From assembly GCA_002245135.1 (NCBI GenBank), contig NGBS01000036.1, forward strand, positions 1 through 64,000: DNA of 64,000 nt, given 5' to 3'. Positions 1 to 9,413 of the stretch are shown here, piece after piece. The translations under genes and the position numbers were made by a program. The notes under the pieces are model-generated. The model did not search any database and was not told the origin of the DNA. It saw nothing but the letters and a program-made list of their open reading frames with translations. The stretch is from Proteromonas lacertae. Lineage: Eukaryota; Sar; Bigyra; Opalinata; Proteromonadidae. Within the stretch, counting starts at the first letter, position 1. Every line of letters starts with the position of its first letter.

Positions 1-456
1 TCTAATTTCTCAAGCCTTTTATAATGTCATTAAACTTGACATTTGCCAAACATCAAACTTGTTTTTTGATAAAAAAAGTGTTATAAACTCGTTATTTGAC
101 AGATAAACTTCATTTTTAAAAATATAGATATAAATAATTACTGTCAATCTAATTAGTCTAGAAGTTATAAACCATTTTATAGATTATGTCTCATTTAGAG
201 GTAAAGGAGTACTTTAAAATTATATTTGATCTTAGTTCCTAATTCTATTTGAATGTGTAATGTTATTTAATTATAATAAGAGCAGCAGTTGTTATTTTCT
301 ATTAGTTATAAGTAATACTCTCCAAGATAAGAAAGTTTGACTCGAATTTAATAGGACTTACATACTTTACTCAAACTGGCTTGAAACTTTTTTAATTTAA
401 CACCTTTTTTCTTTTCATTTTTTTTTATGATAGAGTTTGAATCAAAAGTTAATATT
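1..456. other. AT-rich flank without a gene
   Basis: No convincing coding region, RNA gene or repeat is visible. The stretch ends at the left copy of the 8-bp direct repeat TTGTGTAA (457-464) that borders element P1. Confidence 0.6.
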
Positions 457-464
457 TTGTGTAA

Positions 465-655
465 TATATGTATAACCGTAAGAATATCACTGTAGGTGGG
501 TAAACCGTACCAGACTATTCTTAGGTGCCTTCTACAGGTAAGAATAAGCGATTTGAGTGTAAATTAGTTTTTGGTACGGGTTATACTGGAGCAAGTGGTG
601 AATTTAAATTTCTTTATATATTTTTGTGTATGAGTAATTTTATGGGTTAAAATTT
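465..655 (+). repeat. P1 left terminal inverted repeat
   Basis: Starts TATATGTATAACCGTAAG and matches the reverse complement of 9831-10021 with few differences, fading at TATGGGTTAAAATT. It can fold on itself: AACCGTACCA (503-512) pairs, with one bulge, with TGGTACGGGTT (572-582), and inside that TATTCTTA (516-523) pairs with TAAGAATA (539-546). Confidence 0.9.
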
Positions 656-728
656 TTTCTTTTGTTTTTTGTATATAATTTCATTTAACTTTTTCTTATT
701 GTTATTTATCAATCATAATTTCAAAAAA

Positions 729-1081
729 ATGTCAAGAATTTGGATCGAGAATGTTAATATAGAAGATAGAAATAAGGGTGAAGATGAAGAATTTGAAAGA
801 ATCTGTGCAATCATTGAAAGTGAAGTAGCTAGAATAGTAGCTCAACCACCACCACATCACCTTCAGTAGTAATGTGGTATACATCTGATACAGCTGATGA
901 GGATGATAGAAAGTATGAAGAATGGCGTGCAATTCATAAACCAACTAGAGTAGCACTAGCAACTATACGTCCTAGAAAATGGGTTGATCCTGAAGAAGAG
1001 CGCAGAAAAACAAAGATGTTAAAGCGTTATGGCATTGATGAAAAAAACATCATTGAAGAAAGACTAAGATTTCATAACTAA
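729..1081 (+). pseudogene. Small charged P1 protein, frame-broken
   Basis: An ATG at 729, just inside the left TIR, opens 46 codons ending at the TAG at 867-869. The following 69-codon frame (ATG 872, stop 1079-1081) lies one base back, and read upstream it stays open past the first stop, so one protein of about 115 residues may have been split by a one-base loss near 850-866. The second half is strongly charged (motifs RPRKWVDPEEERRK and LKRYGIDEKN). No family recognised. It could also be two small genes with overlapping ends. Its position next to the TIR resembles early or regulatory genes of other elements, but that is inference. Confidence 0.45.
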
Positions 1082-1208
1082 TTCTTAAATCATTGGTTTT
1101 AATTGAATTTTTGTATTTGATTGGCTGAATAGAAATAAACATAATATTACATAATTCTTTTCATTCGTAAATTTCTTGCGATTTTTGAAATAATTTACAT
1201 AAATTAAT

Positions 1209-1791
1209 ATGAGTGATTTACAAAATGAACTCGATGCTAGTATTGAAAAACACTTACAAAAAGGTGAAATGTATGAGAATGATATGTCTGAAGTAAAATC
1301 ATTAATCATTAAAGTATTTAAGGATATGCTGGATGGTATGTATTCTGTGATTGAAGAGTATGAAGATGATCCAGAATGGAGTGAACAACCAGGTGATGAT
1401 ATTGATATAACAATGGAAGAAGAAGAAGTGAAGGAAGAAAACAAAGCGAATCTAAACCTAAAAAAAGAAAGGATATAACAAAGTCAGATTCAGATTCACA
1501 GATATGCAGTACTTGTGGTAAGAAGAAAGCTAATGATGAATTTGGTTATAAGAGTGAAGGTGTATTCTATAAATCTTGTACAGAGTGTAGAAATAAAAGA
1601 AGAGAAGATATGAAGAAGTAAAGAAAGGAAGTGATAATAGTGGAGAAGATAAGAAGCGTAAAGTAGAGAATAGTTCCACTGCCGAGGGTCGACCAAAGGT
1701 AGATATTGCTAAAGTAGAAACACCTACAAGTTCTATCCCGGGGGTAGCTACAGTAGATCTAACTACATCACCTACTTGTATAATTAATTAA
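1209..1791 (+). pseudogene. Zinc-ribbon protein with two nuclear signals, frame-broken
   Basis: The ATG at 1209 opens 89 codons with an acidic run (MEEEEVKEEN), then hits a stop. One base back from about 1440, the frame continues through PKKRKD, a basic nuclear-localisation-like motif, and a zinc ribbon of the form CSTC...CTEC, to a stop at 1619-1621. One further base back, the frame continues through EDKKRKVENSS, another nuclear-signal-like motif, to TAA at 1789-1791. The composition and motifs flow across both breaks, so a single protein of about 190 residues was probably intended. The first break lies by AAAAC. Likely a DNA- or RNA-binding regulator of the element; function inferred from the ribbon only. 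Preceded by ACATAAATTAATATG at the start. Confidence 0.6.
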
Positions 1792-1855
1792 CTTTTGGTT
1801 TAAAATTCATTTTTATATTTCTATGCGTTTTTATATATAAATAATTTCACATAAT

Positions 1856-2241
1856 ATGCCATATAATACATCTATAGTTATGTTAGGTGATATGAAAGAT
1901 ACTTTAAATGGTTTGAAACAAGAACTGTATATTTTATTAGGTTGGTGTAGTTCTATGGGTTCTTTATAAATGCAAGAGAATATGTGCGTGGTGTTATCAT
2001 AAAGCCTGTCCTCCAGAATTAAGTGAAATATTAGCTGAGCCAGAACCTGCTGTTCAATTAGCATTAAGAAAATCTACTATTGTTTCTGCTATTCCATTTA
2101 CTTTAACACCTGAAAATAGTAGAAATAAATTCTAGAAATGTTAGTGATAACGAAGATGAAGAGCAATTAGAAACAGAAATAGAAATTATTCCTATTAATA
2201 AACCTGAGATTGAAATTCAAAAACCAATCATAAATATTTAA
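1856..2241 (+). pseudogene. Cysteine-rich small P1 protein, frame-broken
   Basis: The ATG at 1856, preceded by ACATAAT, opens about 39 codons. A plus-one shift near 1956 continues into a Cys/His cluster (KCKRICAWCYHKAC), followed by a Glu/Pro-rich stretch and a stop at 2133-2135. A second plus-one shift leads to an acidic tail and TAA at 2239-2241. The flow of composition suggests one protein of about 125 residues. The cysteine cluster hints at metal binding. No family recognised. Breaks of the same kind affect all three genes at this end of P1, so decay and sequencing error are both possible. Confidence 0.5.
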
Positions 2242-2313
2242 TTTTATATATAGTCTTTTTTCGTATTTGATTTTGAAAGTTGTTTTTTTGTACCCCCTTA
2301 AATATTACATAAA

Positions 2314-2329
2314 GAAAAAACCGTTTTTT
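2314..2329 (+). promoter_or_regulatory. Shared GAAAAAACCGTTTTTT motif, copy 1
   Basis: This 16-base string sits 95 bases before the coiled-coil gene at 2424 and recurs exactly, on the other strand, at 9398-9413 just before the zinc-binding gene ending P1. The core AAAACCGTTTT is nearly palindromic. A shared regulatory site is plausible; in DNA this A/T-rich, chance cannot be excluded. Confidence 0.35.
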
Positions 2330-2423
2330 TTTCATTCACACTTTTCTTACTCATTTTCAGTATTTTATATTTTTCATTTTTTTACTTTAATAGAAAATTA
2401 ATTATTCAATCATTCAATCAAAA

Positions 2424-3593
2424 ATGCCAGCAGACAGAGTCAAACAACCAACCAATTCAGAATTATGCTCCCAGCTCCCATTAAAGGGACAGGCTTATGA
2501 GTTCTATCAGAAAGTGAGTCGTAACATCCAGCATTTAAAGACATTTTGCGACGAAATGTATATTCAAAGTTTGGCTTATGATGACAGCAAAAAATCAAAG
2601 AAAAAACAAAGTCCACCACAATTCAACTATATCGAATTAGAGAAGTCAGCTACAGCAGTTTATTATTGCTTTTCATGTAAGTTTGATAATCAGAAGTTAA
2701 TTCCCATTAAACATCTAGAGACATTAGATCAAAATGAGTATATGAATTTATACTTTAGTGACGATGAGATGAAGAGTATAGTAAAACCAAATGTAAAACC
2801 GATTAAACCTTTTATTCAACCTCAGTTAAAACAACAACAACCACAACAAGAACCACCACCACCAACTGTACCTCAAAAACCTAAAAGAGTTTATAAAAGA
2901 AGAACTGATACTGTAAAGAAACCTAAAACAAAAGCAGTTATTGATAGTGATGATGAATTAATTCATTTAAAGAAAAGAAAGATTGTTAAGGATTCTGATT
3001 TTGTTGATGAACCAATGGGTATAATTGTGAAAGATACTGAATCAAGAACATCTGCTGATGATTTATTAAGTAGCCAAAGTCCTACCTTTACACCTCCAAT
3101 GTCACCAAGGTCTGATACTACACTTCTTGATGTTACTGATATTGATATGCTGGATGCTGAATTGAAATATTTTAATGCTGAATTAACTAAAAAAGATGAA
3201 GAAAAACAAAAAGAGATAGAAGAGAAAATTAAACATCAAGATGCAGAGAGAAAGAAACAAGAAGATGAAGAAAAAAAGAAAAAACAACAAGAAGAAGAAA
3301 GAGTTAGAAAAGTACAAGAAGAAGCAGAGAGAAAAAGAAAACAAGAAGAAGCAGAAAAGAAAAGAAAAGAAGAATTAGTGGTTATTAGAATGCTTCAAGA
3401 AGAAGAGAATATGAGACAACAAGAAGAGTTAAGAAAGAAATGGGTATTAGAACAAAAGAGACAAATGGAAGAAAAGATGAAAAAAGAAAACGATGAATTA
3501 GAAAAGAAAATGGAAGAAGAGTTTAAGAAGAGAATAGAAGAAGAGAAAAGAAAGAAAGCTGAAGAGTTTGAGAAGATAATGAAGAACTTATAA
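2424..3593 (+). CDS. Charged coiled-coil protein of P1
   Basis: 389 residues starting at the first ATG after an AT-rich leader. Residues 1-125 look globular, with a few cysteines and a YYCFSCKF stretch. Residues about 130-165 are Pro/Gln-rich, followed by a basic patch (PKRVYKRR, VKKPKTK) that could be a nuclear signal, and an acidic/Ser linker. From about residue 240 to the end it is a long Lys/Glu/Gln heptad-like coil. No catalytic motif is visible and no family is recognised. It is the longest plus-strand gene in the left half of P1 and faces the integrase tail to tail. A structural, scaffolding or DNA-bridging role is possible but unproven. Confidence 0.75.
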   Translation: MPADRVKQPTNSELCSQLPLKGQAYEFYQKVSRNIQHLKTFCDEMYIQSLAYDDSKKSKKKQSPPQFNYIELEKSATAVYYCFSCKFDNQKLIPIKHLETLDQNEYMNLYFSDDEMKSIVKPNVKPIKPFIQPQLKQQQPQQEPPPPTVPQKPKRVYKRRTDTVKKPKTKAVIDSDDELIHLKKRKIVKDSDFVDEPMGIIVKDTESRTSADDLLSSQSPTFTPPMSPRSDTTLLDVTDIDMLDAELKYFNAELTKKDEEKQKEIEEKIKHQDAERKKQEDEEKKKKQQEEERVRKVQEEAERKRKQEEAEKKRKEELVVIRMLQEEENMRQQEELRKKWVLEQKRQMEEKMKKENDELEKKMEEEFKKRIEEEKRKKAEEFEKIMKNL

Positions 3594-3734
3594 GTATTAA
3601 TATATATACTTTAAATTTGTCTGGTTTATGCTTTAATCCATATACTTGAAAAAGCACTTTGAATTCAGTACTTTGATAAAAATTGGTGTTTGTTTAATAT
3701 GTAAAAAAATAACATAAATAAAAAACATAAAAAA

Positions 3735-4895
3735 TTATACGAAATCATTAAATAGCGAATTTTTCTTATATACTCTACCATATCTACTTTTTCTACCTTC
3801 TGGTACTGGTTGAATATCTGGTTCTATAGGTTGTGCTTCATTGTTTATACTATGAATTTGTCTTAATCTAAACTTGCCATTTGTTGTAATACTATTAACT
3901 GGTACTCTTTTAATTTCATGAGATTTGAATCTATATGAACCTATATCTCTAGGATTGAATTCTCTAGGTATTGTTCCATCCAAGTTCTTAACAGAATATG
4001 AAAATGGTCCAACTTTGTGTATTTGGTATACTTTATCTGTATAATAAGTAGTTTTTTGAAGTTTGTTATCTCTACGTTCCTTTATTCTGACAAAATCATC
4101 AGCTTTAAAATGAGTATCACTTTTACGCTTCTTTAAGTTTCTAGCATGGGATTCTTTATACAATCTATCTTGGACTTCAAAATCATTGAATACTTCATTT
4201 GGAGTTAGATTATTGAGTGCAGAATGTGGTTTTGCATTGTAATCATCTACAACAGTATATACTATATTACACAATGATTCAATATTGTTAATTTTATCAA
4301 ATTCTTCATCAGAAAATGTATTAATTTTTCTATAAAACATATCTTTAATAGTTCTCACACATCGATCCAATATTTTCATTATATTATGTTCATTACGTTC
4401 TTTAAGTATAAATCGTATATGATTTTTATTAAACAAATCTAAAAATTTCTTACCATAGATAATACCAGACTCTTCATCTGACAATATACTTCCTACAAAA
4501 CGAGCGTTTTCATCCTTAGGTTGCATACCCTGATAAAACCATTTTTCAAACACTGGATATACATCATTTTCTGATTTAGATTTAACATAATATATCCAAC
4601 ACTTACGACTAACAACTTCTATAATTAACAAAAATGGAACTTTTGTATTGTTGAAAAACACCAAATCTATTTGATATGACCCAGGTAACTTTTCAATTTC
4701 ATATTTAATTCTATTCCTTTTAGTTGCAGTGATTTGATAATCTGGTTTAGACTCTACAAGTTCACTACTAGCTTTTTTAATGTCAGATTTTTTAAAGTTA
4801 TTCTCAAGTTCATTTACAGAGAAATTAATAAAGTCTCGTTTGTTTAAATAACCATATGTTTTGTATAACTCATTTATTTTATCTTGTAGTGACAT
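3735..4895 (-). CDS. Retroviral-type (rve) integrase of P1
   Basis: 386 residues, ATG at 4893-4895. The RNase-H-like integrase core runs from about residue 70 to 240. The first aspartate is D77 (YQIDLVFF), the second D140 (ILSDEESG). At the third position, where the family has E in a VER..RTLK context, the sequence reads ILDRCVRTIK with D177, 36 residues after D140. The downstream motif with HSALNNLTPNEVF matches the usual end of the core. A basic C-terminal region with KADDFVRIKERR looks like the SH3/chromo-like tail of Polinton integrases. The enzyme would cut and join element ends into host DNA. The E-to-D change may impair activity or be a tolerated variant. Convergent with 2424-3593. Confidence 0.85.
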   Translation of the reverse strand: MSLQDKINELYKTYGYLNKRDFINFSVNELENNFKKSDIKKASSELVESKPDYQITATKRNRIKYEIEKLPGSYQIDLVFFNNTKVPFLLIIEVVSRKCWIYYVKSKSENDVYPVFEKWFYQGMQPKDENARFVGSILSDEESGIIYGKKFLDLFNKNHIRFILKERNEHNIMKILDRCVRTIKDMFYRKINTFSDEEFDKINNIESLCNIVYTVVDDYNAKPHSALNNLTPNEVFNDFEVQDRLYKESHARNLKKRKSDTHFKADDFVRIKERRDNKLQKTTYYTDKVYQIHKVGPFSYSVKNLDGTIPREFNPRDIGSYRFKSHEIKRVPVNSITTNGKFRLRQIHSINNEAQPIEPDIQPVPEGRKSRYGRVYKKNSLFNDFV

Positions 4896-4960
4896 TCAAA
4901 CAATATATAAAAAATATGAATGATATATATTTAAAGAATTAATGAATTAAAATAATTAAA

Positions 4961-5587
4961 TCATTCTTCTACCTCTCCCAAATCCTTATCACTTAAAGCG
5001 TTACCAAAGTTAATAGACTTAGCAGCACTAATAAAACCATTACTAATTACTTTCTTAGCAGGGAATGGTCTACGAGTACTAATTAAATCACTATCTTCTA
5101 TCTTAGTTCTCTTAATTCTTGGAGGTGAAACAAATTTGTTTTGATTAGCTTGTTCTTTCTTAATTTTCTTCTCATTACTTCTTCTAATAGTTGTAGCTAA
5201 ATCAGGATTTTCATCATAACCAACAATATCACTACAAACTCTATGATTAACAAAGTTTTGAGTACCATTACTCTTAATAGAGATTTGATTATCAACAACA
5301 CTTACAGCAATTTTACTACCAACATCAACATCAGATGGAACTCTATAGTTACTATTATCCCATATCATAATAGAATTGAAATTGTGGAAGTATTTAATAC
5401 CATGTTGAGGTTCTCTACATCCTACACTAATCAAATATCCACGAATGATTTTTTCTATAAAGTCATTCTCGTTTCTATCATAAATTTGTTTCAATACATA
5501 TTTCACTTCATCAGCTGAATATGTTTCAAAATCTCTTCCATTATTAATTACAACTTTATGATCCAAATCATGAACAAAAGTAATCAA
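4961..5587 (-). CDS. Possible nucleic-acid-binding protein of P1, start unclear
   Basis: At least 208 residues. No ATG starts this frame: it can be read from TTG at 5585-5587, and stays open upstream to about 5652, where in-frame codons spell a beta-rich stretch (KGTVESITVKP) before a TAG. The true start is therefore lost, non-ATG, or hidden by a small indel. The N-terminal part alternates beta-strand-like segments, as in an OB fold; the last 80 residues are basic with KKIKKEQ and PRIKRTKIE motifs. A single-strand DNA-binding role is a guess. The P2 gene at 28378-29076 has a similar layout. Its 5' end lies about 100 bases from the divergent capsid gene. Confidence 0.6.
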   Translation of the reverse strand: MITFVHDLDHKVVINNGRDFETYSADEVKYVLKQIYDRNENDFIEKIIRGYLISVGCREPQHGIKYFHNFNSIMIWDNSNYRVPSDVDVGSKIAVSVVDNQISIKSNGTQNFVNHRVCSDIVGYDENPDLATTIRRSNEKKIKKEQANQNKFVSPPRIKRTKIEDSDLISTRRPFPAKKVISNGFISAAKSINFGNALSDKDLGEVEE

Positions 5588-5683
5588 TACATATTGACTA
5601 GTTTTAGTAGGCTTAACTGTAATACTCTCAACAGTTCCTTTAATAATCCACTATTTTTTGATTTTTAAAAAATAACATAAAAT

Positions 5684-7102
5684 ATGTCAATCACTGCTGT
5701 ACCTAATTCACAAAAACATGAAAGCATTGTGCCAGCTTATATACCTGTCTACAATCATATTTTAGTTACACCTAACCAAAGCAGAAATGAGACTGTTTTA
5801 TCTTTAAATTCAAACAGTGATGCTATTACATTTGAAATATCTGGTGATAATTGTGTTAATCTATCTAAAAGTTACTTTGAATTTGAATTAGATTATACTA
5901 CAGGTCAAAAAAGAGATCATGCAGATGCAGGTAAAGGACAATGGAAATTACCTATTACACCTGTAACTGATTCTACTACTGGTAAAATGTTAGATCATAT
6001 AAATTTAAGGAATTCAATGAATTTTGGAACTATCAAAGTATACAATAAAACTGGAACACTTCTATGTGATTTAGATAGTAGTTATAATGAATATCGAGAT
6101 TTAGCTCATCAAATTGCTAACCAGTATCCTTATGATATAAAAGATTATCATTATTATGAATATTTATTTGATGGCTTACGCATTAGAAATAATAAAATAG
6201 CTGAAACAACTATATGTAATTCTAATTCTACTTTAAATGCAAATGGAGGTGTTTGGAATTATTGGGAAGAAATGGGAACAACAGAAGATATATTACATGG
6301 AAAACTATACTGTAGATTTCATTTTGCAGATTTCTATAATACCATATTAGCTTTGAAGAATGATATTTATTTTGGTGAAGTCATTTATATTCAATTCACA
6401 TTTGCTCCTATAATGAATTGGATTCATCATAGCAATGGTTCTGTTTGGATTAATTCATGGCAACAGCATGTAGGAATGAAAATTATTAATCCTAGACTTT
6501 ACATTTGTTACAATAAAGATCCAACATGTAATGCTAATACCATTAATTATTCAACTCATCATCCTATTGACTTTACTGACTTTAATATAGTTCAAATCAC
6601 TAAAGATCCAATTCCAGGTAGTAATACTTTTAACTATAACTTCAGTATTAATAGTAGCATAGGAAGTTATGTTAAATATATATTATACAGAGCATATTAT
6701 AATGATGCATATAATAGAGATACTATTCCTTTTGATCAAGATCAAGATAGAATAAGATGGCAAATTAATGATTTCGTTTATACACCTGATTATTTATATC
6801 CTGCAAAATATCAGACATGGGAATATATGAGAAATATTATTCAAAATACAATATTTGATAAATGTAATACATTATCATTTCCCAATTCATTTTTTGATGT
6901 TCTAAATTTCAGTACTGATCGATTAACTGAATTAAAATTAAGAGCTGGTAAAGACTTAGCAAGTGATTTAAAAATTACTTTGGATTGCTCAAATCAACGA
7001 TTTGATGCTAATCATAATCCATATACAATTCATCATAAGTTCTACATAATTACTGGTAAACAATTGATTATTGGACCAAGAGGTGTTGAAAAGGTAGTAT
7101 AA
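5684..7102 (+). CDS. Major capsid protein (double-jelly-roll-like) of P1
   Basis: 472 residues, ATG at 5684 preceded by ATAACATAAAAT. The sequence resembles the P2 capsid gene at 31189-32670 along its length: both begin with an EQKHG/SQKHE segment followed by a LTP/VTP motif, share ISGDN and LAKSY/LSKSY near residue 60, have FYNT in the middle, WxINDFVYxPDY, and end with LAxDLKIT...HxFYIITG. Gene order, followed by a packaging ATPase, and length fit the major capsid proteins of Polintons and polinton-like viruses. It would form the icosahedral shell. The fold is inferred from context and beta-rich composition; a structure prediction would settle it. Confidence 0.75.
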   Translation: MSITAVPNSQKHESIVPAYIPVYNHILVTPNQSRNETVLSLNSNSDAITFEISGDNCVNLSKSYFEFELDYTTGQKRDHADAGKGQWKLPITPVTDSTTGKMLDHINLRNSMNFGTIKVYNKTGTLLCDLDSSYNEYRDLAHQIANQYPYDIKDYHYYEYLFDGLRIRNNKIAETTICNSNSTLNANGGVWNYWEEMGTTEDILHGKLYCRFHFADFYNTILALKNDIYFGEVIYIQFTFAPIMNWIHHSNGSVWINSWQQHVGMKIINPRLYICYNKDPTCNANTINYSTHHPIDFTDFNIVQITKDPIPGSNTFNYNFSINSSIGSYVKYILYRAYYNDAYNRDTIPFDQDQDRIRWQINDFVYTPDYLYPAKYQTWEYMRNIIQNTIFDKCNTLSFPNSFFDVLNFSTDRLTELKLRAGKDLASDLKITLDCSNQRFDANHNPYTIHHKFYIITGKQLIIGPRGVEKVV

Positions 7103-7172
7103 GTAATAATACTTTATTATTGACTTCTATTTTTATTTTTTGATTTCTCACTACATAATATATACACACACT

Positions 7173-7934
7173 ATGTTTAAATTTGAAAAAATAAATAATA
7201 TACAAATTGAACCTGTTGATGGTGGTGAGTCTTTTGATCCTAAGAAAATTCTGGGATATGATTACTTTAATGAGCCTTTCTGCAATATATTTATTGTAGC
7301 TCGTAAGAACAGTGGGAAAACTACTTTGATATACAATATATTAAGACATATTATAGATCCAAAATATAAGAAAAAACAACATGTACATTTTTTCGTAGGT
7401 ACAATTAAACAAGATAGGATATATGATTCAATTAAAGAGTTATTAGATTATAATGAAATTAGTTATGATGAAAACGATTCATTATTTGAACCTTATTCAG
7501 GAGATAATTTAGTAGAGAAGTTAATGAAATCAATTGATGATACAAACAAAGATAATTTTGAGTATGCAGAACATATTATAATATTTGATGATCTTAGTTT
7601 AGAGTTGAAAACAGCTAATATCATACCAGTATTAATGAAAGAAAATAGACATTTAAAATCAAAAATTATAATTAGTAGTCAATATATTACTGATATAGTA
7701 CCTTCAGCAAGATCACAAGTAGATTATTGTTTAACATTTTATGGATTGAGTAATAGAAATTTGTTTGACTTATACAACTCATTGAATATATGGATACCTG
7801 AATATGAAACATTTAAAGAGTTATATTTAGCTGTTACTAAGCCACAATATAACTTCTTATATATTGATAATGTTAAAAAAGTGTTTAGAGCTAACTTTAA
7901 TATTTTGATTGAAGATCATTCTGAAGTTTCTTGA
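7173..7934 (+). CDS. A32/FtsK-like genome-packaging ATPase of P1
   Basis: 253 residues from ATG 7173. Walker A is ARKNSGKTT at residues 43-51, Walker B is IIIFDDLS near residue 140, and a conserved SSQYITD segment follows, as in the packaging ATPases of Polintons, virophages and large DNA viruses. It aligns clearly with the P2 protein at 30405-31127 (shared LGYDYF.EPFCNIFI, KNSGKTTLI, RHxKSKxIISSQY, DYCLxF). The role is ATP-driven loading of DNA into the capsid. It lies 70 bases after the capsid gene, and its stop overlaps the next start in TGATG, so the three genes may be co-expressed. Confidence 0.9.
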   Translation: MFKFEKINNIQIEPVDGGESFDPKKILGYDYFNEPFCNIFIVARKNSGKTTLIYNILRHIIDPKYKKKQHVHFFVGTIKQDRIYDSIKELLDYNEISYDENDSLFEPYSGDNLVEKLMKSIDDTNKDNFEYAEHIIIFDDLSLELKTANIIPVLMKENRHLKSKIIISSQYITDIVPSARSQVDYCLTFYGLSNRNLFDLYNSLNIWIPEYETFKELYLAVTKPQYNFLYIDNVKKVFRANFNILIEDHSEVS

Positions 7935-8764
7935 TGTTTTTATTAATTTTGTTATTTTATTGTTTATTAATTCAAAAAATGTTTATTGGGGAACGAAATA
8001 CTTCAGATATAAATATTGATACAGATAAGCTTGCTAAAGATATAGCTGACAAAATAAATATACAACCTACTGATCCTGATACTATTGTTAAACCTATTAA
8101 TAATCATACTGATACTCAAATAAATAATATTATTACACCTGTTAATGATATCAAAACTACTACAAATACTATATATGGTAAATGTCAAGAAATATATAAT
8201 GTTGTAAATAATAGCTCTGGAGGTAGTACTACAATAGTTAATAATTCTGTATCACCTAAATTATTGCATACTGAATATACATATTGGTCAGTTAATTTCT
8301 ATATATTTCAAGATGGTTCCATCAATCAATATGAATCTACTGTAAAAGTACCTATAAAAATTCAAATGTTTGAACATTTTATGAGAATCAAGATATACAA
8401 TGGCCTTGTTTTAAAAAATCATGATGATGGTTATGGATTTATATTATATCTAGATGACAATCATGTTATTAAAGCTGAACCAGGTAAAGAAGATTTATTG
8501 CAACAATATTATAACAAATTATTAGAAACATACTTTGTAGATGGTAGTAATGGAATATACTTCCCTATACAAGGTGTAATAAATGAAACTTCACAACCTG
8601 CAATTAATGATTATGGATGTTTTTGGCCTATATTAAGAAATAATAATAATAAATGTAATCTTTATATAGAACGAAAAGGTCTTGATGCATATTCATATCA
8701 AGCATTCCCACCTCAAGTTATTATAACAGAGTGGATGGATACAGGTGTTACAGAACCATTTTAA
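7934..8764 (+). CDS. Membrane-anchored protein after the ATPase
   Basis: 276 residues from ATG 7934, overlapping the ATPase stop by one base. A hydrophobic segment (LLILLFYCLL) at the very N-terminus could be a signal anchor. It is followed by an Asp/Thr/Asn-rich linker, a GGS stretch near residue 95, and a C-terminal domain rich in aromatic, beta-like strands. P2 has a gene in the corresponding place next to its ATPase (29093-30343) with the same plan: N-terminal membrane helix, GSGG linker, long C-terminal domain. A virion membrane or entry-related protein is possible; no family recognised. Tail-anchored or jelly-roll alternatives cannot be excluded. Confidence 0.65.
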   Translation: MFLLILLFYCLLIQKMFIGERNTSDINIDTDKLAKDIADKINIQPTDPDTIVKPINNHTDTQINNIITPVNDIKTTTNTIYGKCQEIYNVVNNSSGGSTTIVNNSVSPKLLHTEYTYWSVNFYIFQDGSINQYESTVKVPIKIQMFEHFMRIKIYNGLVLKNHDDGYGFILYLDDNHVIKAEPGKEDLLQQYYNKLLETYFVDGSNGIYFPIQGVINETSQPAINDYGCFWPILRNNNNKCNLYIERKGLDAYSYQAFPPQVIITEWMDTGVTEPF

Positions 8765-8899
8765 TCTTTATTATGATTATTTTATTATGTTTATTATAAA
8801 ATTTATTATATTTTTATTATATTATATGATTTTTATTAAATTACGCATATTTTTAAACCCTGTCCCAAATCATTTTAAGATAAAGATTCGTTTTAAAAT

Positions 8900-9379
8900 T
8901 TAGAGTATGTTTATCGTAGTTTGATCATTGTTTCCTTTAACTTCTTCTTGTGCTTCTTCTTCCTCATCATCATCACTATCATCAAATATATAATTCTTCT
9001 TTACATAATGTTTCAACATAGGATTCTTCTTCAAATGAACACTTCCCATTCCTTCAGGTAGTGTTAACCATTCAATATACTTATCAAACACTGCAAAATA
9101 ATGTCTATTTAATCCTCTTGGTTTTACTGATGGTTTAATATCGAAAAGCATCATGTAATATCTCTTATCACTGTACTTTGTCCACATCTTTTGATGACAA
9201 ATAGCACAGAATTCATTATAAGACTTTATCTCTTCCTTAGGTAATGGACTATCTAAAACTGCACTTATATTATGGTTAAAATATAAGTAAAACTTACATG
9301 TTCCACATATACACTTATCTAAATAATCTTCATTATTTCTAAATGAACAAAAGAAAGCAAAGTTTACTGAAGCACACAT
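8900..9379 (-). CDS. Zinc-binding protein with acidic tail
   Basis: 159 residues from ATG 9377-9379. Cysteines at 23, 25 and 28 (KCICGTC) and 58 and 61 (FCAICH) could coordinate zinc. The last 30 residues are acidic (DDSDDDEEEEAQEE). No family recognised. It is the last gene before the right TIR and is preceded by the shared AAAACCGTTTT motif. A regulatory role is possible. Confidence 0.65.
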   Translation of the reverse strand: MCASVNFAFFCSFRNNEDYLDKCICGTCKFYLYFNHNISAVLDSPLPKEEIKSYNEFCAICHQKMWTKYSDKRYYMMLFDIKPSVKPRGLNRHYFAVFDKYIEWLTLPEGMGSVHLKKNPMLKHYVKKNYIFDDSDDDEEEEAQEEVKGNNDQTTINIL

Positions 9380-9397
9380 ATTTTATATTTTTTTGAT

Positions 9398-9413
9398 AAA
9401 AAACGGTTTTTTC
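9398..9413 (-). promoter_or_regulatory. Shared GAAAAAACCGTTTTTT motif, copy 2
   Basis: Exact minus-strand copy of the motif at 2314-2329, ending 19 bases before the ATG of the zinc-binding gene. Confidence 0.35.

Noticed and set aside
1085-1444. 119-codon minus-strand open frame
   Set aside because: Mirror image of the plus-strand gene at 1209; Ser-rich from Asp/Glu codons read backwards.
1440-1446. Programmed -1 frameshift site in the zinc-ribbon gene
   Set aside because: AAACAAAG does not fit the X XXY YYZ slippery pattern, and a second break follows.
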